From: Owenia fusiformis
Taxonomy: Eukaryota; Annelida; Polychaeta; Sabellida; Oweniidae
Direction of reading: 5' to 3'
DNA length: 64,000 nucleotides
NCBI GenBank assembly: GCA_903813345.2
Contig: CAIIXF020000001.1
Span: 54,980,270-55,044,269 of the forward strand
The position numbers and the translations under genes are program-made. The notes below the pieces were generated by a model. It searched no databases and was not told where the DNA came from. It worked only from the letters and a program-made list of their open reading frames with translations. Shown piece by piece: positions 1 through 13,742 of this stretch; the first letter of the stretch is position 1, and every line of letters starts with the position of its first letter.

Positions 1-3000
1 TCGCCACCTATAAAGGGGAGGTGGTTCAATAACGTAATATGTAACGCGGGAGAATACAATTTGTTGGCAGGTGAAAACAGCGTAAATAATCAACTAGTTC
101 TACGTCAATAGTTTGAGACATCATAATTATCTATACTGCATTGTACTGTAGGATGCACAATTAATACGAACTAATATAAACCCCATGTTGGCTCTGTTGT
201 AACGTTAGACCATGATTCTCAACTTAAACCGATTTACGTAATTCATTAGGAGCTAATTTCTCAACTAAACACTAATAACTTACATAATAAAGCTCATAAG
301 CTAAAGCCCTAGTCTAGACGACTAGCCCCCACTTCGGGTCAGTTTCCACATCAACTTCGATGAAAATACTTCATCGGACACAATCAAGTGCGAGACTTTA
401 AAGATTCCCTTTTATTCAAAATTTAATTGATTACCGGTTCATATACAAATTGTACATCTTGTGTCTCTCTGGTCCACCCCCCCCCCCCCACCAATAAGTT
501 TGGCAACTCGAAGTTTTCTTTGTCAAATAACATATCATGAATGAAGCCTGCTTTCAATGTTTAATCTTAATTTTGATACTTAATTAGAATTTTGGGGAAA
601 ATGAATAATACATTTTCTTTATTACCAATTATAAATATGATTTGATAAGTGAATTAAAAGGGGATTTCTCGTCGCAAAACTTATGGGGATGAGAGTGTGT
701 AGTTATTTTTTATCTCCAACATAAGTTACTATTTAGGGCGTTCCTCATAAAAGTGCATCGACTTGATTGAGAATGACTCGGTGCGTAATTGGAATGGACA
801 AAGTTGTCATGTTACGCATGTGTTCAACAAGATTTATGTGTAAATATTCATCATTATTTTATAAGATCAAATATGTTCGACATAATTTTACATATAAGTT
901 ACACAAACCTTATGATAAATTGATACAGATCGCATGTCGTTTGTGATTATTTTTAACATCTGTGTTTCGCCCAGTAAAATGGATATGAGAAATAAACAGT
1001 ATTTCGGGGACGAAATAGTTATTATACACATTTATAATAATGAAGGTGAGTACAGAGTTCGCCAACAAATGAAATTTGTTCATCGGAAATAACTTGTTCT
1101 GAAAGGTTAATTGATTGAACCCTTTTATTTTGGTGACACATTGTTTTTAATAAAAACAGTAAATATATGTCAAAGTCTGTTTTATCGTATCGTATCACGC
1201 AAATATGCACCGATCTAGAGAAAAGTACAGATTTGCACTAAAATTCAACCCATAAATAAAATATTTTAAGGATGTAATAGTAATTTAAGAACTCATAATG
1301 GAATATTGGTAAACAAATATGCAGAGAAAAGAAGGGACAATTATGGGAACTAGACTCAAATAGTGTACGTAAAAAATAGTAATAAAATATTCATCATTTC
1401 CATGTTCACAGTGAGAATTCGAAGTTCCTCATAGATGTGTAATTCGCATAAGTGGACTTTAATAGTCGAATTGGACTTCACGGACTGACATGTTTCAAAC
1501 CTAAATGTTTACGTTCCTTTCAAACATCCACCAAATCCTATTAACGATACCTGCAGTCATTTCAATGGCATAAGTATCAGTGTTCCTATCTTATCCTTAC
1601 TTTGAATCTCGGATGTTCTTTGGGCTATCATTAGGCGATACTTCAAAGATAATGTGGAATGAGGCATTCTAGAATGACTCGGTTTTAGCAAATAACGATG
1701 TCAGGAAATATAACTCAAGTCTTATATCTGGTGACGAGAGTACGCCTCGACGGATAATACGCATCATTGAAATGTCTATATATACAGATGCAGAGTTCAT
1801 CAATATACGTTTTGCAATACTGTAGATTCAATTTTAACATATTGCGGGGGTCGCATTGTATATTGCATCATATAGGGGCAAATTAAACATTATAGTCAAA
1901 GGCGAAAATGAAATCGAGTCGAACATTAATATAGTAATTGCAATTCTTCAACTTTAGTACAGAAATCACCGTCAAATTGTACCTATTTACTGTATCTAAA
2001 AAACGTGTCTTTTTGTAATTTGTTGTGACTATGAACACATTGCTTGTCTTTTCTGTATACTTTTCTGATTACTTTAGAAAACAACTACTGTATAGCCTGT
2101 GTATATTGTTTGACTTTTCACCATTCTGACTTAAGTCGTTTTTATAGCATTTGTTTTATACCACATATCCCTGCAAGGCATGGCCGAGTGTTTCTCGATC
2201 AAAATCCGAGAGATAAAAAACAAAACAAATCCCTACATTGTAATCTACGTATTAACAATAATTTATAAACGAACGATTAAAATAAAAGGCGCACGAAGTT
2301 AAAACGGTATAGTCGACTTTAAATATATGACCGGTGGTCAAGGCACGGCGATCAAGCAATAATCTTGACAATCTATATATCAAAAGACAAAACCAGATAT
2401 GTGAATTAGACGTTAAGTGTTATCTTTTTCAAAGGTTTTGCTGGATCCAGAGTGTTTTACCATCAAAATTACCCTACATATAATAAACCGACCACCAATG
2501 ACGAAAGCATGGTGTATATTGCGTAACCCACAGGAAGGATTTCCACAAATACCCCATACAAAAGGAATCATTTATACTGAAGAGGTACCTAGCCAGGATG
2601 TAAAACACATCACGTATGTTGTCATTTTCTCATTACCGTTCTATCACTGACGATTTATGGGAATCTGGTCTATATTAACCTATGTCACGCATCAACGCTT
2701 TTCTTATTAAATTATTTACTTTAAACATACTGTAACTATCCACCAAAGCTCATCTCTCACTCGAATAATTGCATCAAGATCAAGCGGCAGAGAACAGGAA
2801 CACGCAAGAATATTAGATGGATTCCTCCACAAATCGTCCCTCTAAATGATAGCGGCAATATTTCATTATAAAAATCTGGAAGAACTTACTGCATAATCTC
2901 ATCTTCGATTCAACCAGCCCCTGGTAGTGCTTTGGCTCAGCTGGTATTTCATGTAAATATATTTTATATCGTTAAAAATATAGTTCAAGATCGTACCTGG

Positions 3001-6000
3001 CGGTTACGCCAATTAATTTAAGTGTGCTATCTATTTCCAATGTCAATGTCGTGTAAATACTTTCTATCTTCCACTTCCACTCGAATGTTGTGTTTTTATT
3101 GACGTTTAATTGCGAAGTTCAAAAGTGAGTCCTACATTTCCGTACAAAGGCTTAATGTTAACACTTTCTGTTATGCCATCAATCATGCGAAGGGGATTGT
3201 TCCTTATAATCACTGAGCTAATGTTATCCAAACCGATTCCTCATTGAGCTAATCCCACGTGATGTGTTTTTAGCGAGAAACGAAAAACGTCGGTTCTCTA
3301 TCAACCATCCTAGTATTCTTTTTGATTTCCCGCTTGCAGGGAATCTCATGTGATAAAATGCCTTATGACCTCAAACTTTAATCAACGTCGTCTGTCTTAA
3401 GAATTAGGCTTCGAACTGTTGGTCCCTCGTTGTCTCGGAAATTCCGAACTATCGATCCAGCGTCATCGACTCGTAATGAAGCTACCTCACTAATAGGTTC
3501 ATGCATTAATATCGCATTAAACTTAAACATAATCACACAATGTATTTTATTAATGATGGTAATATTTCACCTCCCCTCCATATTCTTCGTGCCTGTCATC
3601 ATTGGAATGTTGCGCAGAATAAGGAACATGAAATATGGGACGTTGACATTAATGGAGCCAGGTTTGATTTTGAGTCTTTCTGAAACAACAACTATAACAT
3701 TTGAATTAAGGGATAAAGAATACTTTAATTATCTATTGGAAATTTAAAAGCATGAGTGTATATACTTACCCGTACACATAGTGCAGAGCCCAAGTTAATA
3801 AAGATAAATTATAGGGTTCGTTATTGCAATTCAAATACTAGTATGCTATCACTCCTTCAGATATCACATTGTCAAGTTCTTTATAAAACCACTGTGCACT
3901 GTGATGACGTCACTCTTTTACCAATAATGTCAATCCTCAGTCCATTATGAAACCATAGTGCACTGAAAAACAATGCCCAGTTGACCATATACCTTCAATT
4001 AATGCACTTAAATAACTGATTGGCTGAGATACACTTGGTATATCTGAAATAGTCTTGGAGGAACGGTTTTTCCAAAATCTGTGAAGCACGAGAAAAAAAC
4101 TAATAAAAAACTAGCAAGCCATTCTTCCTTTTAAAACATTTACAATATATATATACAGTATATATATTACGGAATTTGACGGTGTCACTCTTTTAATTAT
4201 ACTTCGTTTTGTTTCAGTTGTTCCAACCGCATACCCCAACTTGAGGTTTAATGGCATTTAAGGTTTTTGAAAGGTAACCCAACATTTTTCATTATTTTAC
4301 ACGGGACTGGGGATTTTAAAAGTTCAGTAATGAATGGAAAATACTTTTGATGGAGATGCACTTGCAAAGGAGTCACTTAATATCTCATAAGTCTGAGTAT
4401 ATTCCATGTATAATTCCATGTATAAGATGTATAATGCAAACAAAAACAAAGATATAGATTTAGTAAGGAATCTGAGGAAATAACTTGGTTTCCAGACTTA
4501 TGAGGAGGGGTGTAAAATATCATATGTGTAGGTAAATACGGAATAAGGGCAAGCCCCCCTAACCACTTAATCAAAACCAAGTACATATAATTAGTCATTA
4601 TCGGCTGAAAGCAGTGCATTTCGGTTCAATATGCCACTGGGCAGTGATAGCCAATGTTATTTCTTTGATCACGAGAGGGATTATTCCGATTATCACCCTA
4701 AAGAGCAATCACTTACATTTTCAATGACCTTTACTTGATTATGATTACGCGCCCAATTCAATCCCGACATTTTCGAATGATGGTATATTGTATATTTAGC
4801 TCATGGGATTAGCTAAGTCTATTGTACGTGGGAGAGAAGTACCTCCTTTGTTTCCACTTATTTGATGAAATATCAAGAGAAACTGTCATTGATAATTGAC
4901 ACTCATATTGACAGGTGCATCTAAACTACCAATCCCTCTGTACCTAATTTGTGTCTATGTTTTAGTATGAGAAAAACCATGCTTCTCAGCCACATTTTGA
5001 CTTAAAACATGCTACGTTACTTATACGTAAACACTTACAGATCGTGCCTATCTAATATATAGAGTCACAGTACGTAGGTTTATACGAATTACGAATTACG
5101 GTAAAACGATAAGATACCAAAGGTTTACGAGCGCGTATATTATTTTGTTTTCACACAAAACGCCACTTTTAAAATGCCTAGAGCATTCAAGGAAAGATTA
5201 TGAATGAAAAGTTGTTTTTCTTCTTCCCCACTTTCCGCTCAAGAATTACCGGAGGCTTTTCCCTTGGATGTTTGTCCAGCCCTTTAATGCAATTTGGTTT
5301 AAACTAAATACGAGTACTATAGTTTAGGGGGGTGTATAGCCATTGGTAATACTTATACTCATTCCATTAAATAGAAATGTGAGAGGTTATGAATATAACT
5401 ATTTTATATAGGAATAACATAAATTACAAGCATCTGATGGATCAATGTGCTCGTTACAAAATAGCGTTTATTATACACACGGGAAGGGTTCACTGGGGCC
5501 TCGCTTGTAGATAGTTACCCCTTCCATACATCATCAGTTTATGATCCCCGTGTTATTGCTCAAATGTGAACGTTACCATCTATCAAGCTATAGAACGGAA
5601 GCAAAACCGAAGATGAAAATGTAGTACGAGTTCATCGCAAGCCTTCCATTTCAAACAAAACAGAATATGGGAAGATTGGCGTTTCCATCTAACATGGAAC
5701 CCACGCTTATACCTCCACTAAAGGGGTAGGTCATTTCCAAACTCATAGTGGAATTGTGAAATATAAATATGCTGCTAAAACAGCAATAGAACAGCAATAA
5801 AAAGCAATTTTAGCAATGCGAATCAAACAAAAAACACATGTAACCATTGACAATAAAAATGTGAGGGAAAGGGAGATTAGGGCAGAAATGCCATTATGGA
5901 ACATCGTAGTGAAATTCCAACAATTCGTCTTATTATCAATACCTACTTTAAGCTAAGGACAATAGATAATGAATATTTCATTATGCCTCCCGGAAAGTCT

Positions 6001-9000
6001 GAACATTTCATCCTTTAAAGTAACTGACTTGACAGTTTGATATTGTCAAATGTTACATCAACTGACATTTGGAAACGAGCAGAATACTTCGGTTTTATTT
6101 CTGTCTCGTAAAACCTGAATAAAGCATGACTGAAATATGTTTCTATTCTGTTTTATCAAACACCCTATAACGTTTCCGAGAGAGTCCATCGTGAATATAT
6201 CATCTAATTCGACAAATTTACTCAACTCGATTGTTTTATGGCGATTGGCGTCAGGGGTATCATTTGCGCACATTAAACTACCATAGATAAGTTGGGCTAT
6301 AATAATCCCCTAAACCAAATATATCGAAAAGTTATTCCTTGTCGCAGTCAAGTCTTATGATTTCCCATTAATATTACCCTACAAAGCATCGAGTAGATTA
6401 GGGCCTCGTTTTGACAACACAAGGATCTGTTCAAACGTATACACAAGGTGACCCAAAAGTTTGGCTTTGTATAATATGAAATATGTCAAAAGATAAATAG
6501 TTTTAACTGTTTTTTCTTTAATAACCTGTGTGTTACAATCACAAATAAAAAACATCCTTCGCAATCTTTAACAAAGAAAAGCAGCGAAGTGTTTTTATCA
6601 GGATTTACATCTCATCCCAACCAAGGAGGAAATATACCCGAACCGATATCATATTTGATTTTCTGGAACGCTCTTAGTTGCTAATCGAAGCTGGAAAGTC
6701 TTATAAAAAGAAAAAAGATAATGGATAAAGCAATAAACCCTCGGGTCATCCTGTGAGTAAGGAACCTTTGAATTGCGCCATATTCTTAACAGTTTGAAAA
6801 TAATAGCTAGCAGTCACGGACTTTATAAATTATGTATTTAAAAGATCTCATATTGTAATTTGCTTGTCGTTTCGAATGATTAGATTTGATTGGTAACGTT
6901 GCCTCTGGATCGGTTTGAATTGAAATAGCCATTTTTGGGATTCCCTTTAGTACCCCGGAGTTTGTTAATCAGTTACCAGTTATCTATATTCCCACTGAAG
7001 TCGTCTGTAGTACCGAACTTTGTGTCTACTGTTTCAACTGAAATATCAAGTTTAAAATCAGATTGTACGGTCCAAAAACAAACCCGTATCTCTCGTTAAT
7101 AGTTAATAGTTTTAGCTTTTATCATTTAAGAACTTGCCTCTATACCCCTCTTTATATGTTATAAATTAATAGCATTCTCTCCGAAATTTAATTAAAAATT
7201 ACAGTGATAGGAAATTGTGGACGTTTTGTCAACCCTGATTGTAATTTCTTCACATTTTGAGATGTTAGTATGTACGATATGGCACAGACCTGAATGATAA
7301 GTTTTTTCAAAATTGCTAACTCGTTTGTCAAACTAAAGATGACAATTGTTTCATACAATCTCACAAATCATTTAGTTCAGTATTGGCTACATCTTTATGC
7401 ATCTGACCACACTATCATCAACTTACCTTTTTTAAACCTCTCTTGTTAATGACGTTACTTATGACGAACATCTACAGCTACCTGTAAAAGAACGGTCTGA
7501 CATTGTACATATAAACAACTCATGCACTATCTATAGAGAAACTATAATTTCTGAAGATACTCTACAGCATTAACTAACAGTAGTACACCATTTGATTTAC
7601 TTATCCGGTCTTAGAGGATCTTTGATCTCCGCAGTAAACATGATGTGTAGAGTTTGATAATGTATTGCTTGAATGCGTAATTCTTTTTCCATGTTTTCCT
7701 TCGACTCTACAGCTGAAACGTATCCAGAATTTAGTACAACTGTCTCCAGTTTATCTCCGCAAATGTTTCATTGTCTGTTCATTCTAGCTATTATGAATTC
7801 TTTAAAATTCTAAGACTATATGATCTTCAACTAAGAACGAGAGTTTTGTGTCAGATTGGGAACCGTGCCTACAGGGCGACATTCAGCAACAACAACAGAA
7901 TTCGTAATATGTTTGCTGCCTTGTTGAGTTTGTGGACGATATCGTGCGGAACTGATAGAAGTATTTTTTCTGTAGAAAGGGACGCATGGACTTATTTATT
8001 GTAAACGCAAATCATTTGTATTATAGTAATCAGAATTATGTATTCAGCGAAACCTCTCTATTATCTTGTTTCCTGTATGCAGTCATGTTAGCCATGGGGG
8101 CCTTCATGTATGGTACAAATATCATGTCTTTCTTATGTTTATTCCGTAGAAGCGCTTTAGTATGACTAGGATGAATGGCAAGCCAATGTGATTATCAATC
8201 AGTAGTATGTCATCCACGTGCTGTGATTATATTTACATGTACCTGTGGAATATCAGGCGATATATGAATCCTGATTGACCACAGAGTCTCTTTCCGCTCC
8301 GCTGTAGTAACGACCCTGAGGCAAGCTTGGAAGTAATTGCTTGTTCAAAGATTACTTTACGATTGACTGAAATGTAGTTTGAATTTCACTAATAGTTGTC
8401 CGCGCTGCAAACCACACTCCTCTTCCGAAAGTTCCATTGTTGAATGGCGTTGCTACACTATCTTGATTGTTTAGGGGGCTTCTTCGAGATTATCCCAATC
8501 AGCTTTTGTCCTAATATTAATTCGTATGCTTACATCGGAGGACCTAAATACTAGTCAAATGTTGTAACGATGCTGCAACATTATTGTTGTCATGAAGTCA
8601 AGTAAGGTTTGCTTTGTACATGTAGGTCCTTTTCAGCAGTATGGTAAGGACTGATATAAAAAAGTGTTGTCCAGCAAATAACTTTGTTGGCTCGATTTAA
8701 CATTAAGAGAACGGGCATTTTTCGCCGAAGGTGATCTCGCATCGGGTTATGTATAATATAATATATTATTCAGGTCTTTTGGATACATTTCATACGCATC
8801 ATCTTTTAGATATGCATTGATGATTCCCAGAAAGGAGTTCATATTTCTGTTGAAGACTAAAGTACGCGAGAAGCTTAAGAGTACCATTTGAAGTAGCTAC
8901 ATGTATTAAACATTAACAGAAGACCCCAAGTGATGGGCGCGATCATCATTCGGTTGCAAATTCGTGTCACCCTGTATTACCATCGAAGACGAGTTAAGCG

Positions 9001-9348
9001 CAAATATTATAAACTGTAACATCATATATCTGTTCCTATTAGCAAGTTTACCCGGGAGTAATGTAACTATTTCCCGAGCAAAACTGTAATGTTGCAATAA
9101 TGTTTCCGGGGACAGATTTATTCCTGCACACTGAACCCACGCTAATGCACCGACAGTAACAAATTATAATTTGCCAGTGTTTTAATGTATAGTAGAATGT
9201 GTTAATATGAATATACCCCTACGTCGAATATGAATCTCATATAAAAAGTGCACATATGACATTTGATATAATTCCCCATGCAGTAGACATAGGATATCCC
9301 TGGGGAGGATATCCATTAAATTCATAAAAACTCGAAATAACAATGACC
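1..9348. other. Long stretch without a recognised gene
   Basis: No open frame here has a recognisable domain; the longest (3430-3747 +, 105 codons) is hydrophobic low-complexity and unsupported. Minor structure: a 13-C run at 477-489, an AT-rich near-palindrome at 4144-4168, and a degenerate box-A-like string near 2937. Nothing else was resolved. Confidence 0.5.
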
Positions 9349-9537
9349 CCTGTTACACAGGCCAGTTGAAATGCTTCGTTACGAAGCAATTTGATAAAAA
9401 GCTTCGTAACGAAGCAATTTTGGGCCTGTGTAACACCTCCGCCTTCGTTGGAAAAGCTTAGTTGATAACGAAGCAAATGAGTAGAAAATCCAACGAAGGT
9501 TAGCTCCCAACGAAGCTTTTTTGGCCTGTGTAACAGG
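9349..9537. repeat. 189-bp foldback unit with perfect 15-bp inverted ends
   Basis: CCTGTTACACAGGCC at 9349-9363 is matched exactly inverted at 9523-9537. Inside are several TTCGTTACGAAG-type palindromic words. It may be an independent MITE or the outer module of the larger element starting at the same base; flanks show no clear duplication. Confidence 0.65.
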
Positions 9538-10599
9538 TAGCTTCGTTAGAAAATGCTTAGTTGGCGGTTTGCGCATGCGCGTAATAAAGAGCACATTCAT
9601 CATTTTGTATTAAACGAGAGGAATCGCGAGGAAAGAACATGTTTTTAAGTACGTATTATTATAATGCTACGTTTTGAATAAAATAATTACCTATTTGCGT
9701 CACTGATTGACGCTAACTCAATCCCTAAACGCCACGTACAAATGTGATTTACCGTCTTTCGTAGCATTTCATTCGATTCCCTGCCTTTGCTCGCATTGAT
9801 ATGACAAAAAGTATTAAATCTAAAAAACACAGGTTTTACCGTATATGTATACGGTACTTTTGAAACGTTTATCTGATCTATTAGAGAATAAACTGATTTA
9901 AATGTCCCTCTCCTTTCGGAGAACTCCGTCTCATGTGTGGAAGGGTAAACTTTTGAAATTACATAAGATATGCTTACTAAATAGAAAGTTGTGGCATACA
10001 TGTTTAATATTAATTTTTTCTTGCGCCTCGAATAATTATACCTTGAATGTAATTCTAAAGGTGTTAATACCATGATACTGATACAAGTGCTTCCCGGTGA
10101 ATCACATCAGGGAATATAGCCGATTCGATTGATTCGAAAATGTCTCTCTTCAAAAATCGTATTCAACTGGCTATCGCCCCATTGCAATACATGTACTTGT
10201 ACTAGTCGTTCCATTATTTTATTCTTCGACGATTTTAAATTGTAATTGAATTTAAACTCCATGTTTAAATATATTGAATTAATTACGTTTCAAAACTTCC
10301 GTATACAAATACGGTAAAACCTGCGGACAAGGAACGGTGGCCAAAATTGTTTCTTGTCGACAGATATTTGCCACAGAGAGGCTGCATGTCGTAGGCCAGC
10401 CCCAAACACTATTGATGTGTCGTAAGACGATGCTTACAACTGATATTCAAGTTTCTTCCTATTTGCGCCATTTTCGAATTCAGCGGACGGCTGGTGGATT
10501 AACATACTAATTCATGTCAAACTCACTCAAATATGCATGGAGTATTGGGGAGACGGGTAATAATCATATTAAAATGAATTGGTCATGAAATAGTAGTTA

Positions 10600-11008
10600 C
10601 ACGCGGTCCGAACTTCGACCGTTAATTTGACTTTTTGACCTACCGGATGTTTGAAAATCAAGGATTACGAGTCTCATACTGCACCGTTTTCTTCAAACTT
10701 GTTCCATTCAAAGCATAACAAATATCCCTTTCTGATGGTACATTATTCTCTTAAACAGAGTCCGAACTTCCAGCGGCATTTTGGTACTTAGCTGTAAGAA
10801 GGCCTTCTAACAGCTTGGGACCAAAACGCTGCTAGAACGAGGGACTCTTTAGCATAAAGTAATGCACCGACAGAAAGGCATTTTTGTTTTATTTTTAATG
10901 GTATAGGTTTGAAGTAAAACGGTGCAGTATGAGACAATCGCAATCCTTGATTTTCAAGCATCTGGTAGGTCGAACATTCAAATTAACGATCGAAGTTAGG
11001 ACCGCGTG
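10600..11008. mobile_element. 409-bp MITE with CACGCGGTCC ends and 5-bp target duplication
   Basis: Inverted ends CACGCGGTCC and GGACCGCGTG extend to imperfect arms of about 100 bp (10600-10700 and 10908-11008). They are flanked by AGTTA at 10595-10599 and AGTTA at 11009-11013. Nested in the 9.35-11.6 kb element, so it inserted later. CAC termini with a 5-bp duplication recall Transib-type elements, but that is a weak inference; no protein is encoded. Confidence 0.78.
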
Positions 11009-11779
11009 AGTTAAACCACCAGCCGAACACCGAGATATTTTAGTAATGGCTACACTATTTGAAATATAGCTGAGAAGTCCATTTGGAAATTGAACGTTTT
11101 TATACGATTTTACATACTAGTCGTCTGTATAAACCCAAAATCCAATTCCTCCTAGTAATTAACATAGGCCTATTTTTATTCCATATGTTTTCCAAAGGAA
11201 ATGATAGAAAATGAAAACAATACTTGTAATCGTATTGACAGCTGAAATATATAAAAATCGAAATGATAGGAAAAATGTATGGACATGTGTACGGAATTAT
11301 CACATTCATCTTGTTTTATTTTCCCGAGAATTTTGAACTAGTCTTTTTCTGTGCTGATTTGTTAAAATAAACATTAAAAATTAGATTTTTGAGTTTGATC
11401 AATGGTTTATATCAAAAGAATAAAAATATTAATCATAATAAGTAGGTGGGGCAGATGAGTAATGCGCACGCGCAACGAAGCATTTTAAGTGCAGTGTAAC
11501 ACCAAATAATTGCTTCGTTAGGGTTGAATAAAGCCAGTGTGGACACAATTTTTTCGCTAACCTTCGTTACAAAAATGCTTCGTTAGACTCAACCCAGCAG
11601 TGTAACAGGTACCAATAAATATTAGGGACATTACAGCACATGAATACTAACAAATTAACAAATCAACCTTCGATGTTATATATTCCCATTGCCATTTTTA
11701 CTGTTGTGTTTTTTAGATTTTATATGATGAGCACATAATTTGAATCGATCGATAGAACAAGGTTAAGCTATAGATAACA

Positions 11780-12190
11780 GCAACGCCCAGGTGTAGCAAA
11801 TCCAATCGAATAAACGCGGCTGCCATTTTTGAAAATGGCCACCCATTACCCACATTGACACTAGATAGTAGTGTAATATGCTTCTCAGCATTCGCATATT
11901 TTATTTACAAAACATCTCTACTACAGTGTAATATTTTTTCTAAATATTCACACATTTTTCAATAGAAGCGCTCCGGTATTACTTTTCCAGTTTCAGCCAC
12001 AACGTAGAATAGCGTAGCATGAAAATGGCTACTCTCAAATTGAGCTGTCAGAAACAAGAAGCATGCTTCTCATTATATTTCAACTGAATCGGCATCTTGA
12101 TGCTCCCGGATAGACAGATGTACAGACGTACTGTTGGACGTACGGACGGAACGTTCTCTATATTCAACCGAACTTCGTTCGAAGGGATAT
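11780..12190. mobile_element. Repeat family with CGAACTTCGTTCG end, copy A
   Basis: Begins near AGCAAATCCAATCGAAT and ends with CCGAACTTCGTTCGAAGGGA after a run of GACAGA/ACGGACGGA words. The same order appears in copy B (15313-17032). Internal words of the type AAAATGGCNGCCATTTT recur. Imperfect inverted ends (ATCCAATCGAA against TTCGAAGGGAT). Confidence 0.6.
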
Positions 12191-13047
12191 TGAACATTCA
12201 AGATTCATACCTTATATATTTGTTGCAGATGGAAGACATGCATTGAAAAACTTAAAGTGTGGTATTACTCTTCAGGTGTTGTCATAGCAGCTTGAATCAT
12301 AAACTATCTAGTATATTGGTATTTTTCGAAATATCAAACTAGATATATTTTCTTAAGAAATGTTTGATATCAAGATAATTGGAATTTTTTTGTCTTTCAA
12401 CATATATCTTAATTTCTACAGTATAAATGGGATGTTACATGATCTTATGGTTGGCTCAATGAAATAACCCACTCGCTATTTGGACTGTGATAGTGGTAGT
12501 GAATCTTGATAGACCTTGTTCGATTGATTGTTCGGGATTGTTGGGATCGTTTTCCATAAAACCTTTTACACATTTAATTGATTTTATTGCAGATAATGTT
12601 TTATACACGTAATTAGGATGTTAATATTAAATGTCCCTTTCGTCACTTGTGCTTACATACTTGGATTATACAACGATACATCGAACTACAAAAACGAAGT
12701 ATTGATTTGCTTTAAATATAAAAACATTAGCGTTTGCAACAAGGAGTAAAGTTTATTTCCGAAATAAAACCTTTACGGATGCAAGATTTTGTAAAATGAA
12801 CTAACTGTCAAGGTAACAAATACGACTAAGATGCATATTAGGTAAATCATTGTCTGCGACGTCCCCATGCATCCTGTTAGAGCAAATAACGTTCTTATTT
12901 AGATTAAAGAGCAGTGATCTTGTTTTGTTCGCTTTTTATATATTTCCATTTATAATCATATACCGTTCGTATTATTTAGAAATCTGTATTTTTTAGATAT
13001 TGACTTTGCTGATACATACATATTGATTATTTTTCGAAAAAGACTTA
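12191..13047. other. AT-rich spacer, nothing recognised
   Basis: No coding frame, RNA gene or repeat end was recognised between the copy A repeat and the GC-rich element. Confidence 0.5.
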
Positions 13048-13742
13048 TGGCCTAGTCACATAGCCCGGCCGATGAGGTTACGATGAGCCAGCGATGCAAT
13101 TTTCACTGAACTCGGCCGAACACCGGCCGGACACCGGCCGGACACCGGCCGGACATCCGTGGCGTTTGTTGCTTAAAACCGCATCGGTGGTAGCTCGGTG
13201 AAATTTTAACTTCGGAGTTAAATTTCACCGGGCTCTCACCGAGCTCCCTCATCATGTCATTGCAGCCCCATCGTAAACACATCGGAAAACACGTCGGCCG
13301 GTGCACGGCCGAGTATCGACCGGTGTACGGTGCATCTGAGACAACCAGAGGACGAGGTTTTTTAACGGACAGCGGCTGAGCTCCGACCGAGCTCCGGCCG
13401 ATGTGGGACAGAGCATCGGCCGGTCACTGTTCAAAGCCCGTTAACAACCCGGCCGGCGATCGCACGGTGTCCTGTTACCTGCTCGGGTACCGGCCGTATT
13501 CCTTCCGATGTCCGGCCGACCTCCGGCCGGTAGTTGCTGCCACATCGGCAGAAAAAAACTACCATTTTGAGACAGACTCCGTACGGTCACCGGCCGGTGT
13601 TCGGTCGGTCGCCTGAAGATGTCCGGACGGAGTCCGTTCACGTCACCGAGCTCTGCTTCCGATGAGGAGAGCTCGGTGGCACCAAAAAAATCCACCGAGC
13701 TCTACCGATGCCGGACATCGGCCGGGCTATGTGACTAGGCCA
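13048..13742. mobile_element. GC- and CpG-rich foldback element with perfect 26-bp inverted ends
   Basis: Left end starts TGGCCTAGTCACATAGCCCG (13048 on) and is repeated exactly inverted at 13717-13742; the match runs 26 bp. TA dinucleotides flank it at 13046-13047 and 13743-13744, as in a TA duplication. The inside is packed with CCGGCCGG and CGAGCTC words and is strongly CpG-rich against AT-rich surroundings. Short open frames on both strands are by-products of the composition. A non-autonomous DNA transposon is the best reading; the superfamily is open (TA suggests Tc1/mariner-like). Confidence 0.8.

Larger units (their letters stand above)
9349..11609. mobile_element. Foldback DNA element with modular ends (CCTGTTACAC termini)
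   Basis: Left end CCTGTTACAC (9349-9358) is inverted at the right end as GTGTAACAGG (11600-11609). Both end regions (9349-9590 and 11445-11609) carry many copies of the motif TTCGTTA/TAACGAAG, separated by further GTGTAACA words. A GCGCATGCGCGTAATA-like word sits at the inner edge of both, in inverted order. The left end contains a perfect smaller foldback. No clear target-site duplication was found, and no transposase was recognised inside. Superfamily not assigned. Confidence 0.6.

Noticed and set aside
2933-3003. TTGGCTCAGCTGG, an A-box-like word with a weak GTTCAAGATC downstream
   Set aside because: B box too degenerate and no stem pairing, so not called a tRNA or SINE.
9687-10073. 128-codon minus-strand frame inside the 9.35-11.6 kb element
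   Set aside because: No transposase or other domain could be recognised; kept only as a possible exon fragment, not listed as a gene.
13103-13695. Several overlapping frames rich in R, P and G on both strands
   Set aside because: By-products of the CpG-rich foldback element; no domain and mutually overlapping.
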